Assembly (NCBI GenBank): GCA_018066965.1
Contig: JAGPVP010000019.1
Span: 82,403 to 128,472 of the forward strand
Direction: 5' to 3'
DNA length: 46,070 bases
Source of the DNA: Zhongshania sp.
GTDB taxonomy: Bacteria > Pseudomonadota > Gammaproteobacteria > Pseudomonadales > Spongiibacteraceae
Below, in pieces: positions 35,924 to 44,255 of this stretch. The stretch's first letter is position 1, and each line of letters opens with the position of its first letter. The position numbers and the translations under genes were made by a program. Under the pieces are notes generated by a model. The model was not told the DNA's origin, did not search any database, and was given only the letters and a program-made list of their open reading frames with translations.

Positions 35924-36739
35924 TGGCGGCACCACCGGCACATTCGCCTCAACTAACAAAGACAGCTCACCCAGCTCACCGAATGAGACGTAATAACGCC
36001 CTTTTTCTAATGGCAATATTTGCCCCAGCGCGCCGGTTAACAACCATTGATCTGGGTAAATGACCCAGCCCTGCTCTACACGCTCATTAATCAAATTCAG
36101 TAACATTTGCCACTGACCGCCAACGACAGAGTTGCTCTGCGCCGAAAATATCGGCTGGTCGTCAATATGCAAACCCACCGTAATGGCGTCTATATCTAGA
36201 CTCTCAATGGCAACGGGCTCGCCAACCACAAAGCTATGCGCGGCGACATTGGCACGAACAATTTCAAACACGGTTGGCACGCCTTGCGCTTTAAACCCTA
36301 AGTCAGGTAATTCTGCAGCTGGCGCCACCACTTCAACCAATTTCTTTAGCGTTGCAACATCTGCCACTGCGTGCTTTACAGGCCGCTTTAGTTGAAAAGC
36401 CAGCTCAACTTCGATCATGCCTTTGTTAAAATTAGTTAGGTTTATCGCCTGCGTTGCATCGAGGTTCGCGCCCGGTAGCAAAACCCCCATGATGACCCGA
36501 TCACTGCGAAACTGTTGCTGCGAGGCCAGCGAAGTAAGGCCCGCCTTAAAGCCTTCAGGTAAACGTCCGCCGAGTTTCTTATCAAGACTCAATTTTTGCG
36601 ATTGATAGGCCCCGCGCCATTGCAGGGCTTTTACAGAAGCTGGGCTTTCAGTATCGCGGCTGTCGGCAGAGCCCAGCGTGGCGGCACTCAGCAAACCCAG
36701 TGCCAACACCAGTTTTATTACATTTGAAAATTGCTGCAT
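35906..36739 (-). CDS. Exported MhpD/fumarylacetoacetase-like hydratase fold protein
   Basis: 277 aa. An N-terminal signal peptide (SNVIKLVLALGLLSAATLGSADS, shown here as about residues 5-27) precedes a fold like 2-keto-4-pentenoate hydratase. FKAGLTSLASQQQF, IMGVLLPG, IEVELAFQL (E110, E112 as in the family's E-x-E metal motif), WVIYPDQWLLTGALGQILPL and GRYYVSFGELGEL are recognisable. Such enzymes act on meta-cleavage products in the cytoplasm; a secreted version is unusual. AGG precedes the ATG. About 48 nt downstream of the SIMPL gene on the same strand, so perhaps co-transcribed. Confidence 0.85.
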   Translation of the reverse strand: MQQFSNVIKLVLALGLLSAATLGSADSRDTESPASVKALQWRGAYQSQKLSLDKKLGGRLPEGFKAGLTSLASQQQFRSDRVIMGVLLPGANLDATQAINLTNFNKGMIEVELAFQLKRPVKHAVADVATLKKLVEVVAPAAELPDLGFKAQGVPTVFEIVRANVAAHSFVVGEPVAIESLDIDAITVGLHIDDQPIFSAQSNSVVGGQWQMLLNLINERVEQGWVIYPDQWLLTGALGQILPLEKGRYYVSFGELGELSLLVEANVPVVPPSNMDY

Positions 36740-36787
36740 TTTACCTACCGCTAAACCCTGAATGTATCAGGCAAACCCACTTTAAAA

Positions 36788-37513
36788 TTAGTCTGAAAGA
36801 TAATATTCAACCGTAGACACTACCCGTACTTTCTTAATTTGGGGGTTGTTTTTATCACGATCACTTATCGAAAATTGGCCCTGCGATGCCCGCTTTATTT
36901 TACCTAAGACACTGTCGGAATCGTCGGCGAATTTCTCAGCAACGGCGCGCGCTTGACGCGTCGCCTCTTCAATCATTGACGGTTTAACCTGATTAAGCTT
37001 GGTAAAAATATACTCGGTCTGGGCTTGATAATTATTGCCATTAAAGGCGATGCCTTTTTTGCCCAATTCAGACAATTCGCGGCTTACCTCGCGTACTTTT
37101 TCTATATTATCTGAGTACACCGTGACCGTCTGCTCGGCCGTGTAGCGGAACGGTGAATTGCCATTATTACCATATTGTTGAGCAGATTTATCGGTAATTG
37201 CCGGCGCCGACACCGAGATCTCGTCACTGGCAAAACCTTTATCTCGCAGAAACGACTTTATGGTGGCAACTCGCTCATCTAGCAAAACATAGAGTTTTGG
37301 CAAGTCGTTATTGGCTTCAGTGAACTGTAGCGGCCAAATCGCAACATCGGCCGTAAACTCTCGTTCAGACAAGCCCTTCACCGTCACACTGCGTTCAAAT
37401 TCACGATATTGAGTTACGGCTGTGCCTAATAACACGCCCAGCACCGCAAGGCCCACCACCAGCGAAACTCCTAATATCAGCGCACTTGCTGATGAACCCT
37501 TAGAATCAGACAT
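36788..37513 (-). CDS. SIMPL-domain (DUF541) protein
   Basis: 241 aa. One N-terminal transmembrane helix (ALILGVSLVVGLAVLGVLLG, about 11-30), then the SIMPL domain: VTVKGLSEREFTADVAIWPL, SAPAITDK and EEATRQARAVAEKFADD with a C-terminal strand KVRVVSTVEYY. SIMPL proteins are envelope proteins linked to oxidative-stress tolerance or signalling, with poorly defined biochemistry. GGGGGAT precedes the ATG. Likely the first gene of a pair with the exported hydratase-like gene. Confidence 0.9.
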   Translation of the reverse strand: MSDSKGSSASALILGVSLVVGLAVLGVLLGTAVTQYREFERSVTVKGLSEREFTADVAIWPLQFTEANNDLPKLYVLLDERVATIKSFLRDKGFASDEISVSAPAITDKSAQQYGNNGNSPFRYTAEQTVTVYSDNIEKVREVSRELSELGKKGIAFNGNNYQAQTEYIFTKLNQVKPSMIEEATRQARAVAEKFADDSDSVLGKIKRASQGQFSISDRDKNNPQIKKVRVVSTVEYYLSD

Positions 37514-37572
37514 GTTATCCCCCCATTTTCACTTCAATATGCCGCCGCAACGCGACTAGTGTGCAATCTTGT

Positions 37573-38037
37573 TCATATCACCTTGGCAAATACAGCCCGC
37601 GTCATGGCCCGTAAATCTGCGGCGGCCAACTCGAGTTCTAAGCCACGACGACCCGCACTGATAAACATCGTAGAAAACTGCAGCGCAGATTCATCGACTA
37701 CTGTCGCTAATGATTTCTTTTGCCCCAATGGACTCACGCCACCCAAAACATAGCCAGTCGAACGCTCCACGTCGGCCTGTGCTGCCATTGCCGCTTTCTT
37801 CACGCCCAACGCCTTGGCTGCTTGCTTCATATTTAACTGCGCAGACACCGGTAGCACCGCAACCGCCAGCGCCTTTGTGTCTAAGACTAGCACCAGTGTT
37901 TTAAAAACCTGATCCTCTGAAATACCTAGCTTTTCAGCCGCCTCTAAACCGTAGGATGAACTGGCCGGGTCGTGTTCATATTCATGGACACAATGGGTAA
38001 TGTTTTGCTTTTTAAGTAAATTGATCGCCGGTGTCAT
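37573..38037 (-). CDS. ybaK: Cys-tRNA(Pro)/Cys-tRNA(Cys) deacylase YbaK
   Basis: 154 aa, YbaK/EbsC family. It hydrolyses mischarged Cys-tRNA(Pro) in the cytoplasm. Catalytic Lys46 is in DQVFKTLVL. TGYVLGGVSPLGQKK is the Gly-rich GGxSPxG motif. The start is well defined by CAGGAG upstream of the ATG, and the length is normal. It is a single gene, 59 nt downstream of the SIMPL gene's promoter side and divergent from rimO. Confidence 0.95.
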   Translation of the reverse strand: MTPAINLLKKQNITHCVHEYEHDPASSSYGLEAAEKLGISEDQVFKTLVLVLDTKALAVAVLPVSAQLNMKQAAKALGVKKAAMAAQADVERSTGYVLGGVSPLGQKKSLATVVDESALQFSTMFISAGRRGLELELAAADLRAMTRAVFAKVI

Positions 38038-38369
38038 AGCCGCTCCTGACGGCGAGCCTAAGCTCCTGCAATTGACCGCAACGGCGCTTGCTAGTTCCTA
38101 GCACCCGCTGCCCTAGTAAATACTGTAAAACCTTATATATCACGTTCTAATAGAAATCCTATTTGCTCGCAATCACAAGCTCACAAAATTGTAACTAATA
38201 ATCATTCTCTAAATTTTACCGTTTTACCCTCAGTAATCTCACTCATTCAGCATTATTAACGGCATGTGCTCATGGAAACGTCGCCCAGCCATATATGGCT
38301 GGGCGGGCTGTCGTGCTAAAATTGCGCCCTTTCCAAAACTCACCACAACCCGCAAGGTATATAGACAAT
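38038..38369. other. Intergenic region, 332 nt, promoters and a palindrome
   Basis: Divergent spacer between ybaK and rimO. It holds a perfect 24-bp palindrome (listed separately) and an AT-rich central part that includes ATAATCATTCTC (38198-38209), which resembles half a Fur box. I see no open reading frame with family signatures. Confidence 0.5.
38282..38305. repeat. Perfect 24-bp palindrome upstream of rimO
   Basis: CGCCCAGCCATA followed exactly by its reverse complement TATGGCTGGGCG, centred about 76 nt before the rimO start. It can form an uninterrupted cruciform/hairpin with no loop. It may be an operator for a dimeric regulator, a terminator remnant of an upstream transcript, or an extragenic repeat. 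Confidence 0.85.
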
Positions 38370-39695
38370 ATGAGTATGACAGACGCCAGAAAACGGGTTG
38401 GATTCGTGAGCTTGGGCTGCCCCAAGGCGCTGGTCGATTCCGAACGCATCCTCACCCAATTACGCATCGATGGCTACGATATTGTGCCAAATTACGACGA
38501 TGCCGACGTGGTGGTAGTGAATACCTGCGGTTTTATTGACAGTGCCAAACAAGAATCTCTGGACGCCATCGGCGAAGCCCTAAAAGAAAACGGCAAGGTT
38601 ATCGTCACCGGCTGTATGGGCGATGACGCAAAAATTCGCGCCGTTCACCCCAATGTTCTCGCAGTAAGCGGCCCTGCCGCCTACGAAGAAGTGGTCGGCG
38701 CGGTACACGAATGGGCGCCCGCCAATAAGCAGCACGACCCCTTTATCGATTTAGTACCACCGCAGGGCGTAAAATTAACACCGCGACACTACGCCTATCT
38801 AAAAATATCTGAAGGCTGCAATCACCGCTGCAGCTTCTGCATTATCCCGTCTATGCGCGGCGACTTAGTCAGCCGTCCCATCGGCAGCGTATTAGAAGAA
38901 GCTAAACGCTTGGTCAATGCCGGCGTTCGCGAAATTTTAGTGGTGTCGCAAGACACCAGCGCCTATGGTCTAGACACCAAATACAAACTCGATTTTTGGG
39001 ATGGTCGCCCCATCAAAACCCGCATGCTCGAATTATGCGAGGCCTTAGGCGAAATGGGCGTGTGGGTGCGCTTGCACTATGTTTACCCCTACCCCCATGT
39101 CGACAATGTGATTCCGTTGATGGCGGAAGGCAAAATTCTGCCCTATTTAGACATTCCCTTTCAGCACGCCAGCCCCAAAGTGTTGAAGGCCATGAAGCGC
39201 CCAGCCCACCAAGAGAAAACCTTGGAGCGCATTAAAAAATGGCGCGAAATCTGTCCAGACTTGGTGATTCGCTCTACCTTTATTGTTGGCTTCCCAGGTG
39301 AAACCGAAGAAGACTTTCAGATATTGCTAGACTGGTTGCAAGAGGCGCAATTAGATCGCGTCGGTTGCTTTGAATACTCGCCGGTTGAAGGCGCCACCGC
39401 TAACGAGCTGGCCGACCAAGTGCCAGAAGACGTTAAAAAAGACCGTTGGCAACGGTTTATGGTGGTCGCGCAGGAAATTTCTGCGCAACGCCTACGCGCA
39501 AAAATCGGCACTCAGCAAGAAATTCTCATCGACACCGTCGATGAAGAAGGCGCAATTGGTCGCAGCGTAGCCGACGCCCCCGAAATCGACGGCAAAGTGT
39601 ATTTAGACGGCTTCACCGACGTGAAACCCGGCGACGCTCTAGTCGTGAATATCATCGACTCAGACGACTACGACCTGTGGGCTGAACCCGCCTAA
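38370..39695 (+). CDS. rimO: Ribosomal protein S12 methylthiotransferase RimO
   Basis: 441 aa, radical-SAM methylthiotransferase that adds a methylthio group to Asp88-equivalent of ribosomal protein S12. The N-terminal UPF0004 domain has cysteines C17 ([12 protein letters not shown]), C53 (NTCGFID) and C82 (TGCMG) for one [4Fe-4S] cluster. The radical SAM C150-x3-C154-x2-C157 ([13 protein letters not shown]) binds the other. The C-terminal TRAM domain includes [17 protein letters not shown]. The ATG at 38370 ([13 protein letters not shown]) fits homologues, with AAGG upstream at a long spacing. rsmE starts at the last base of its stop codon (TAATG). Confidence 0.97.
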   Translation: MSMTDARKRVGFVSLGCPKALVDSERILTQLRIDGYDIVPNYDDADVVVVNTCGFIDSAKQESLDAIGEALKENGKVIVTGCMGDDAKIRAVHPNVLAVSGPAAYEEVVGAVHEWAPANKQHDPFIDLVPPQGVKLTPRHYAYLKISEGCNHRCSFCIIPSMRGDLVSRPIGSVLEEAKRLVNAGVREILVVSQDTSAYGLDTKYKLDFWDGRPIKTRMLELCEALGEMGVWVRLHYVYPYPHVDNVIPLMAEGKILPYLDIPFQHASPKVLKAMKRPAHQEKTLERIKKWREICPDLVIRSTFIVGFPGETEEDFQILLDWLQEAQLDRVGCFEYSPVEGATANELADQVPEDVKKDRWQRFMVVAQEISAQRLRAKIGTQQEILIDTVDEEGAIGRSVADAPEIDGKVYLDGFTDVKPGDALVVNIIDSDDYDLWAEPA

Positions 39696-40408
39696 TGAAT
39701 CTGCTGCTACTGCAGCCTGAAGACTTAGGCACAAACCCAGAGCACATAACACTGAGCGATGCGCGCGCAGAACATATTCGCAATGTACTGCGCGCCAATC
39801 TTGGTGATACGCTCAAAGTCGGTTTACTAAATGGACTAACTGGTAGCGCTAACATCACCGCAATCAGCGCCACTAGTGTTAGTCTCAAATGTGAACTGCA
39901 CACCTCGCCACCGGCCAAGCTGCCACTGACGCTGCTACTCGCCCTACCCCGCCCCAAAATGGCGAAACGAATTATTCGCGCCGCGACTGAATTAGGCGCA
40001 GCGGAAATTATTCTACTGAATAGTTATAGAGTCGAAAAAAGTTACTGGCAAAGCCCACTCGTCAGCGACGAAACGCTGCATAAGGCGATGTTGGAAGGTT
40101 TAGAGCAAGCCGGTGATACCGTATTGCCAATACTACGACGCGCAACTCGCTTTAAGCCCTTTATAGAAGACGAATTGCCGAGCTTACTAGGTGGCAAAAT
40201 AGGTTTGCTCGCGCACCCCTATTCAGACCAAGGCCCACCGCAGTCCGTTACACAAAACTGCCTACTCGCCATTGGCCCCGAGGGCGGCTTTATTCCCTAC
40301 GAATGTGAAAAACTTATCGCGGCCGGTATGCAAAGCTTTAGTCTAGGCCCGCGTATATTGAAAACCGAAACCGCAGTATCGACATTAATCGGACGCTTAT
40401 TTTTATAG
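39695..40408 (+). CDS. rsmE: 16S rRNA (uracil1498-N3)-methyltransferase RsmE
   Basis: 237 aa, SPOUT-class methyltransferase methylating U1498 of 16S rRNA. N-terminal PUA-like region with LSDARAEHIRNVLRANLGD. The C-terminal trefoil-knot motifs are LAIGPEGGF and FSLGPRILKTETAV, which bind SAM. The start overlaps the rimO stop by one base, so translation is coupled. Both genes act on the small ribosomal subunit, which suits a shared operon. Confidence 0.96.
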   Translation: MNLLLLQPEDLGTNPEHITLSDARAEHIRNVLRANLGDTLKVGLLNGLTGSANITAISATSVSLKCELHTSPPAKLPLTLLLALPRPKMAKRIIRAATELGAAEIILLNSYRVEKSYWQSPLVSDETLHKAMLEGLEQAGDTVLPILRRATRFKPFIEDELPSLLGGKIGLLAHPYSDQGPPQSVTQNCLLAIGPEGGFIPYECEKLIAAGMQSFSLGPRILKTETAVSTLIGRLFL

Positions 40409-40426
40409 CACCAAGCTCAGCAATAT

Positions 40427-41011
40427 TTACTGCAGAGCCCGCTCAACATAATCCAAACGGTCCTGACCAAAAAACATCTCATCACCCACAAAAAATGTCG
40501 GCGCACCAAAAACATGGCGCTCTATGGCCTCATTGGTAATCGCTTTTAAACGATCTTTCACCGCATCTTGCTCGCACAAGTCAAACACCTCCGCCGAATC
40601 AAAACCCGCAGAAAGTAAAACCTCAGCCACACCTTCTGGCGTTGTCAGGTCTTTGCCATCAACCCAAAGTGCGGTAAAAATAGCGCCTATATAGTCATGA
40701 AACCTCGGTGTGTCCATATACGCCACTGCGCCGCGCATCAACATTAAAGTGTTCACTGGAAAATACGGATTAAAGTTGAATGGGGTTTTGTAATAGTCTG
40801 CCGCGCGTTGTAAATCGACTAGCATATAGCGTGCTTTGGTCGGAATCATCGCTGGCGACTGGTTACCCGTTGCCTTAAATACACCGCCCAATAACATCGG
40901 CTTGTAAATGATTTCGGCACCCGTGCGCTGGGCGAGCGCCGCTAATTGCGTCCATGCCACATACGTTGCCGGACTGCCCACATCAAAAAAGAATTCGATA
41001 GATTTACGCAT
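40427..41011 (-). CDS. DsbA-family 2-hydroxychromene-2-carboxylate isomerase-like protein
   Basis: 194 aa. Kappa-class GST/DsbA-like thioredoxin fold with helical insertion. IEFFFDVGSPATYVAW has Ser in place of the CxxC, as in HCCA isomerases and GST-kappa. The HVFGAPTFFVGDEMFFGQDRL segment holds the cis-Pro (GAPTF) and C-terminal signature. The ATG at 41011 has AGGA 8 nt upstream. It follows the SDR gene by 14 nt on the same strand and ends convergently with rsmE (18-nt gap). It probably isomerises a ring-cleavage or alkenyl intermediate using glutathione; substrate unknown. Confidence 0.92.
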   Translation of the reverse strand: MRKSIEFFFDVGSPATYVAWTQLAALAQRTGAEIIYKPMLLGGVFKATGNQSPAMIPTKARYMLVDLQRAADYYKTPFNFNPYFPVNTLMLMRGAVAYMDTPRFHDYIGAIFTALWVDGKDLTTPEGVAEVLLSAGFDSAEVFDLCEQDAVKDRLKAITNEAIERHVFGAPTFFVGDEMFFGQDRLDYVERALQ

Positions 41012-41025
41012 AATTTTATTCCTAA

Positions 41026-41766
41026 CTAGAAGGTTTCCTGCCAAGGGCGAAGATCGAATTCGTGAGTCCAGCAATCCTTAGGCTGGCAATGAATTTGCCA
41101 GTACTGCTCAGCAATATGCTCTGGATCGAGAATACCCGCTTGGGCTTTGGTCGCGTATTTATCGGGAAAATTGTCTTTGATGAATGCAGTATCAATCGCG
41201 CCATCGATAATTGAATGTGCCACGTGAATACCCTGCGGGCCAAGTTCCCTCGCCATACTTTGTGCCAGTGCGCGCAGGGCAAATTTGGCACTGGCAAAGG
41301 CACTAAACCCGCTTCCGCCCCGCAGTGACGCCGTTGCGCCCGTAAAAATAATCGTGCCCTTATTCCGTGGCAACATCACTTTTGCCGCCTCGCGGCCAGT
41401 GAGAAAACCAGCAAACGCCGCCATTTCCCATACTTTTTGATATACCCGCGCGGTGGTCTCAACAATCGAAAACATGACGTTGGCGCCTATATTAAAAACC
41501 ACTATTTCAACTGGACCAATGTCGCGCTCTATATGCTCGAAGAGCTCAACCATCGCCTCTTCTTTGCGGGCGTCACAGCCTAATGTATGCGCGACACCAC
41601 CTTCGGCCTTGATCTCCTCACGCAATGGCTGCAGAGCATCAACATTCCGCCGTGTCGCCACAATCGCGTAACCCCCACGAGAAAAGCGTTTGGCAATAGC
41701 GCTACCGGTCGCATCCCCAGCACCGATAATTACCGCCACTGGCGGCCTATTTCGAGCGTCTGTCAT
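41026..41766 (-). CDS. SDR-family protein lacking the catalytic tyrosine
   Basis: 246 aa, short-chain dehydrogenase fold. The nucleotide motif is IGAGDATGSAIA rather than TGxxxGxG. VVFNIGAN takes the NNAG place. The catalytic tetrad reads S147 / F157 / K161 (GFSAFASAKFALRALAQSM), so Tyr is Phe. PQGIHVAHSIIDGAIDTAF is typical of a bacterial subgroup with this change. The ATG at 41766 has AGGA upstream. First gene of an operon with the DsbA-like isomerase, divergent from an HxlR regulator. It may bind rather than reduce its ligand, or use another residue. Confidence 0.9.
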   Translation of the reverse strand: MTDARNRPPVAVIIGAGDATGSAIAKRFSRGGYAIVATRRNVDALQPLREEIKAEGGVAHTLGCDARKEEAMVELFEHIERDIGPVEIVVFNIGANVMFSIVETTARVYQKVWEMAAFAGFLTGREAAKVMLPRNKGTIIFTGATASLRGGSGFSAFASAKFALRALAQSMARELGPQGIHVAHSIIDGAIDTAFIKDNFPDKYATKAQAGILDPEHIAEQYWQIHCQPKDCWTHEFDLRPWQETF

Positions 41767-41782
41767 AAAGTCTTCCTTTAAG

Positions 41783-41825
41783 TTCTTTTTTGGAACTAAC
41801 AAAATATAGATTCCTTTTTAGAACT
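41783..41825. promoter_or_regulatory. Tandem operator-like repeats between the SDR and hxlR-type genes
   Basis: Two 15-nt copies, TTCTTTTTTGGAACT (41783-41797) and TTCCTTTTTAGAACT (41811-41825), agree at 13 of 15 positions and start 28 bp apart, nearly three helical turns. The first is flanked to give an AGTTC/GAACT inverted repeat. Likely HxlR binding sites. Confidence 0.6.
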
Positions 41826-41865
41826 TGTCAATTTATTCTACACACTCGTTTTTTAGGATTTTTTT

Positions 41866-42363
41866 ATGCGCTGGGAAGATCTAGACCAACAACCCTGCTC
41901 ACTCGCACGCACGCTGGCCGTGGTGGGTGATCGTTGGACCTTACTTATACTCCGCGACTGCTTTCTTGGGGTCAGGCGCTTTGACGCCTTTGAAAAGCGC
42001 CTTGGCATTACTCGCCACCTACTCACAGATAGGCTAAAAAAACTGGTTAGCTATGGCGTGCTTTATAAATCGCCCTACCAAGAGCGCCCCTTACGCGAGG
42101 AGTACCGCTTAAGCGAAAAAGGTCTTGAGTTGCACCCCGTCATTCTCGGCTTAGTTAGCTGGGGCGACAAACACATGAGCGACGAGCGCGGTGCACCTAT
42201 TGTCCACATCCACAAATCCTGTGGCCATCAAATGCACCCCACAACTCACTGCTCCGAATGCGGAGATGCGATTACAGCGAAAGATATAAAATTAGAAGTA
42301 GCTAAGAAATGGCAGGGCGATTTAAACGAGTTTCTTCCTATAAAAAAGCCTTTACTAAAGTAA
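41866..42363 (+). CDS. HxlR-family transcriptional regulator
   Basis: 165 aa. N-terminal HxlR winged helix (10-100): C11, VGDRWTLLILRDCFLGVRRF, LGITRHLLTDRLKKLVSYG and REEYRLSEKGLEL. An extra C-terminal segment, CGHQMHPTTHCSECGD (119-134), looks like a small zinc ribbon, common in a subgroup. Such regulators sense reactive electrophiles or small ligands and repress or activate a divergent operon, here the SDR-isomerase pair. The regulator gene and target share the tandem operators. Confidence 0.93.
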   Translation: MRWEDLDQQPCSLARTLAVVGDRWTLLILRDCFLGVRRFDAFEKRLGITRHLLTDRLKKLVSYGVLYKSPYQERPLREEYRLSEKGLELHPVILGLVSWGDKHMSDERGAPIVHIHKSCGHQMHPTTHCSECGDAITAKDIKLEVAKKWQGDLNEFLPIKKPLLK

Positions 42364-42462
42364 TTGCCATAATGCTCAGAATAAAGCTAAAAAGGATCTT
42401 GACGTGGCATTGATACGCAAGCCACACCAAGATAATTTAAGACATAAGCAAGACCAGCAGAT

Positions 42463-43767
42463 TTAATCAGCCTGCTCGGGCATATCCTTACGAATATGTT
42501 TGGCTGTCAACGCGCACAGAACTAAGCACGCTATCGTTGCAGCACTCACCCAAAACAGCAGTGAATAGCGTAGACTTTCATTGCCGTAAGTCGGCTCTAA
42601 ATAATCACTTAAACCACCGACCAATACTGGGCCAAAACCCAAGCCAATTAAGTTAACCATTAATAACACCACCGCCGAGGACACCGCGCGCATACTCGGT
42701 TTAACCAAGCTGTGGGTGACTGTAATCAATGGCGCAAGGTAAGTGGCCTGCAAGGCCGCGGGAATAATAAAAAATAACAACGATGTCGTTCCGTCGCTAC
42801 TCAGTAACATTGCCGCCACTAGCGGCAGCGGTAAGCCATAGGCCAGCGCGATAGTGCCGGGATACCAGCGGCGATCTTTTAAGCCCAAGCGGTCGGCCAC
42901 ATAGCCCATGGAAAATGTGCCAAGAGCGCCGCCCACGCCAATGGTTAGCGCCAGCCAATTACCAACGGTGCCGGTGCTCATACCAAAGCTGCGAATCAGG
43001 AAAGACGGCGTCCAGCTATACAAGCTGTAAGCGCTAAATGAAGCGAGTGCGCCAGCAAAGACCATGTAGCGAAACGTTTTCTTTGACCACAATAGTGTCA
43101 TGGTTTCCAGCAGAGTTGGGTGGGCCTCAGCCGCCTGATTCTCTAGTGCTTTCGCCACTTGCCGCTGGGGTTCTTTAACCGTAAATTTAATGACCAAGGC
43201 CAGTAGAATACCGGGAATACCCACTGCCATTAAGGCTATGCGCCAGCCAAAATATTCTTGGATCCAGCCGCCCATTAAAAAGCCAACCAGCATGCCGATA
43301 TTGACGCCACTATTGTAGGTAGCAATGGCGGTTGCCCGCTCTTTCATGGGAAAGATATCTGAGATCATTGAATGGCTTGGCGGACTGCAACCAGCCTCGC
43401 CCACACCTACCCCAATTCTCGCTAGCAGCAATTGCCAGTAATTTTGCGCCAAGCCGCAGGCGGCGGTCATCATGCTCCATAGCCCGACGGAATACGCGAC
43501 AATGTTTCTGCGGTTGCCTCTATCTGCCCAGCGCGCAATAGGCAGGCCCATCACAATATAAAATACCGCAAAGGCGAAGCCCGTTAACAAACCCAGCTGG
43601 GTATCTGACAAGCCCAAATCGGCCTTGATTGGTTCTTGCAAAATCGACAGTATTTGCCGATCAACAAAATTAAACATATAGGAGGTCGTCAACAGCGCTA
43701 AAGCGTAATAGCGGTAGCGACTATTACTATAGCCATCAGATCTTACATTAGCGCTTTCAAGACTCAT
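42463..43767 (-). CDS. MFS transporter, spinster-like family
   Basis: 434 aa with 12 predicted transmembrane segments. The MFS loop motif is GLPIARWADRGNRR in the first half and GYVADRLGLKDRRW in the second. FNFVDRQILSILQEPIKADLGLSDTQLGLLTG and ARIGVGVGEAGCSPPSHSMI are marks of the spinster-like (Spns) MFS group. The ATG at 43767 has GGAG 5 nt upstream (a GTG precedes it). Located downstream of the thioesterase-kinase-DUF7064 genes on the same strand, so it may import the substrate of that pathway. The ligand is unknown. Confidence 0.92.
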   Translation of the reverse strand: MSLESANVRSDGYSNSRYRYYALALLTTSYMFNFVDRQILSILQEPIKADLGLSDTQLGLLTGFAFAVFYIVMGLPIARWADRGNRRNIVAYSVGLWSMMTAACGLAQNYWQLLLARIGVGVGEAGCSPPSHSMISDIFPMKERATAIATYNSGVNIGMLVGFLMGGWIQEYFGWRIALMAVGIPGILLALVIKFTVKEPQRQVAKALENQAAEAHPTLLETMTLLWSKKTFRYMVFAGALASFSAYSLYSWTPSFLIRSFGMSTGTVGNWLALTIGVGGALGTFSMGYVADRLGLKDRRWYPGTIALAYGLPLPLVAAMLLSSDGTTSLLFFIIPAALQATYLAPLITVTHSLVKPSMRAVSSAVVLLMVNLIGLGFGPVLVGGLSDYLEPTYGNESLRYSLLFWVSAATIACLVLCALTAKHIRKDMPEQAD

Positions 43768-43823
43768 CACAACTCCACAATATTATCTTTATTACTTTTA
43801 GTTAGTGTTCTACTTTGCAGCGA

Positions 43824-44237
43824 CTACTGCGCAATGTGGTAACAGGCCGTGGTGCGCACCACAATGCGCCCATCCACCTTCATTAAGGCCTGTGAATAGA
43901 GGGTACTTTTGGTTTCTCGTACTAAATCTGCTTCGACTTCTACCCAGGCATCCTTAGGCACCGGCGCGATAAAATCGACATTCAAATTTTTGGTTGGGTA
44001 ATGAAAAATCTTGCTGTGAATTTGATTCTCAACTGCCGCGAGCTGCATATCGGCAAGATAAGTAAGTACCCCACCGTGGCAACTGCCTGCCTTATTAAGG
44101 TGAATATCGCGAACGCGGAAACCCAAAATTTTGCTTCCGCTTAGCTGCTTCTGGTAAATTTTGCCAATGTGCTCATCAAAACCTGGCGCTGGCATAATCT
44201 GCTCAAAGCCTTCGGGAATTATTTCCATCTCTGCCAT
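43824..44237 (-). CDS. PaaI-family hotdog thioesterase
   Basis: 137 aa, hotdog fold. HLNKAGSCHGGVLTYLADM carries the conserved HGG helix region with the catalytic Asp downstream, and ATT-type C-terminal strand VVRTTACYHIA. It hydrolyses acyl-CoA thioesters in the cytoplasm. GAGG precedes the ATG. It starts 18 nt after the kinase stop, in the same transcript. Confidence 0.9.
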   Translation of the reverse strand: MAEMEIIPEGFEQIMPAPGFDEHIGKIYQKQLSGSKILGFRVRDIHLNKAGSCHGGVLTYLADMQLAAVENQIHSKIFHYPTKNLNVDFIAPVPKDAWVEVEADLVRETKSTLYSQALMKVDGRIVVRTTACYHIAQ

Positions 44238-44255
44238 TTTTCTATTCCTCGTAAT

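Noticed and set aside
42404..42425. GTGGC/GCCAC hairpin between the HxlR and MFS genes
   Set aside because: Only 5 bp with a 12-nt loop and no T-run; could easily be chance.
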